From assembly GCF_900114095.1 (NCBI RefSeq), contig NZ_FORV01000004.1, positions 186,001-250,000 on the forward strand: a stretch of 64,000 nucleotides of DNA, read 5' to 3'. Of the stretch, positions 63,158 to 64,000 are shown one piece after another; the first letter of the stretch is position 1; the number at the start of each line of letters is the position of its first letter. Both the position numbers and the translations under genes were made by a program. The stretch comes from Sphingomonas sp. NFR04 (GTDB taxonomy: Bacteria; Pseudomonadota; Alphaproteobacteria; Sphingomonadales; Sphingomonadaceae). Under the pieces are notes generated by a model, which saw only the letters and a program-made list of their open reading frames with translations, did not search any database and was not told the DNA's origin.

Positions 63158-64000
63158 TGCGTGCATTGCTTCTCGCTGCGGGCGCCACGCTCGCGCTCGC
63201 CGGTTGCGCCAGCAAGGGCGGCGATACCAGCCAGCAGATCGGCGGCGATCCCAAGCTGCCGGACATCCAGCAATATCTCGTGCCGCCGATGCACGTGGTG
63301 CCGCCCGCCCCCTGGGGGTCGGCCAAGCCCAAGGTGCCGGCAGGCATGAAGGTCCAGGCCTTCGCCACCGGCCTCGCCAAGCCGCGCTCGGTCTACACGC
63401 TGCCCAATGGCGACGTGCTGGTGGTCGAGACCGACGGCCCCTCCGAGCCGATCCATCGCCCCAAGGACGTGGTGATGAACCTGATCCAGGCGCACGCCCA
63501 TGGCGGCGGCAAGGCGGGGATGGACATCATCCTGCTCCGCGATGCGAATGGCGACGGCGTGCCCGAGCTCAAGACCAAGTTCATCACCGGCCTCAACTCG
63601 CCCTTCGGCGTGGCGCTGGTCGGCGGGGATCTCTACGTCGCCAATACCGATGCGATCCTGCGCTTCCCCTATCAGACCGGCCAGACCAGCATCACCGCGG
63701 CGGGCACCAAGCTGGTCGACCTGCCCGGCGGCCCGATCGATCACCACTGGACCAAGAGCCTGGTCGCCAGCCCCGACGGCACCAAGCTCTATGTCGGGGT
63801 GGGATCGAACAGCAACATCACCGAAAACGGCATGGACGCCGAGCGCGGCCGCGCCGCGATCTGGGAAGTCGATCGCGCGAGCGGTGCCTATCGGCTCTAC
63901 GGCACCGGCCTGCGCAACCCCAACGGGCTGCAGTTCGAACCGCTGACCAACGTGCTGTGGACGGTGGTCAACGAGCGCGACGAGCTGGGGCCGGACCTGG
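63157..64000 (+). CDS. Sorbosone-dehydrogenase-like (PQQ-type beta-propeller) lipoprotein, 5' part
   Basis: Reading frame open to the window edge, so the 3' end is missing; about 281 residues are present. Lipoprotein signal MRALLLAAGATLALAGC (Cys 17). The mature part is a beta propeller of the soluble glucose/L-sorbosone dehydrogenase type: VQAFATGLAKPRSVYTLPNG, VVMNLIQAHAHGGGKAGMD, FITGLNSPFGVALVGGDLYV, LPGGPIDHHWTKSL and GTGLRNPNGLQFEPLTN. In the family the His and Asn-Pro motifs bind PQQ or calcium; activity is inferred. Confidence 0.9.
   Translation, partial: MRALLLAAGATLALAGCASKGGDTSQQIGGDPKLPDIQQYLVPPMHVVPPAPWGSAKPKVPAGMKVQAFATGLAKPRSVYTLPNGDVLVVETDGPSEPIHRPKDVVMNLIQAHAHGGGKAGMDIILLRDANGDGVPELKTKFITGLNSPFGVALVGGDLYVANTDAILRFPYQTGQTSITAAGTKLVDLPGGPIDHHWTKSLVASPDGTKLYVGVGSNSNITENGMDAERGRAAIWEVDRASGAYRLYGTGLRNPNGLQFEPLTNVLWTVVNERDELGPDL

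Overview
The window is a gene-dense, GC-rich bacterial chromosome segment. Gene order and family content point to an alphaproteobacterium of the order Sphingomonadales, most likely Sphingomonas or a close relative. Evidence includes an aa3 cytochrome oxidase cluster (ctaC-ctaD ... ctaB-ctaG-ctaE-DUF983-SURF1), pyrE-pdxJ-acpS-lepB, a FixL/FixJ pair, hslVU, an ergothioneine egtB-egtD pair, a TonB-dependent receptor, and many palindromic REP-like elements between genes. It reads as core chromosome: there is no phage, IS element, CRISPR array or rRNA operon. The only RNA gene found is tRNA-Pro(GGG).

Layout. 0-9.5 kb: end of secD, secF, a Mth938-like gene, a GT-B-like protein, a STAS-like protein, a compositionally odd small gene (4116-4508), a DUF1593 nucleoside-hydrolase-like protein, tgt, a two-domain cupin protein, a CxxCGG mini-protein and a CNT nucleoside transporter. 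9.5-14.3 kb: a secreted protein gene broken by an in-frame TGA, fixJ-fixL, a FixK/FNR-type box in front of a 38-residue membrane protein, a ROK sugar kinase and tRNA-Pro. 14.3-19.7 kb: hslV-hslU, a lipoprotein, gloA-gloB, a TPR-like protein and an alpha/beta hydrolase. 19.7-27.1 kb: a 44-residue membrane protein, a run of M48 peptidase, DUF898 and YpfJ-type metallopeptidase genes, then patatin, bdhA, a DUF4893 lipoprotein and an M20 amidohydrolase. 27.2-35 kb: an HhH protein and the aa3 oxidase cluster. 35-41.6 kb: pyrE-pdxJ-acpS-lepB-PerM-maiA and a TonB-dependent receptor. 41.5-47 kb: a glycan locus with two GT4 enzymes, a polytopic membrane protein, a DUF2141 protein and a GT39-like enzyme. 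47-64 kb: phoD, ubiB-pepN, tandem M28 peptidases (the second frameshifted), an epimerase, an EamA transporter, threonine aldolase, egtD-egtB, a PduO-type adenosyltransferase, a DUF2231 protein and the start of a sorbosone-dehydrogenase-like lipoprotein.

How genes work together. Oxygen sensing (FixL with the haem-ligand His and both distal Arg residues conserved, plus FixJ) sits beside a FixK box. The oxidase cluster carries subunits I-III plus haem and copper assembly factors. Patatin and bdhA, and perhaps a phasin-like protein, suggest polyhydroxybutyrate or lipid turnover. Tight overlaps (ATGA, TGATG) indicate translational coupling in many operons.

Most notable signals: (1) REP-like hairpins whose right arm supplies, and may sequester, the Shine-Dalgarno of hslU and acpS; (2) two interrupted exported-protein genes (in-frame TGA at 10108-10110; extra G at 56069-56073); (3) the FixK box with its tiny membrane protein; (4) the 41.5-47 kb glycan locus as the best candidate for an undescribed system. 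All assignments come from reading the sequence and remembered family motifs; no database search was run.
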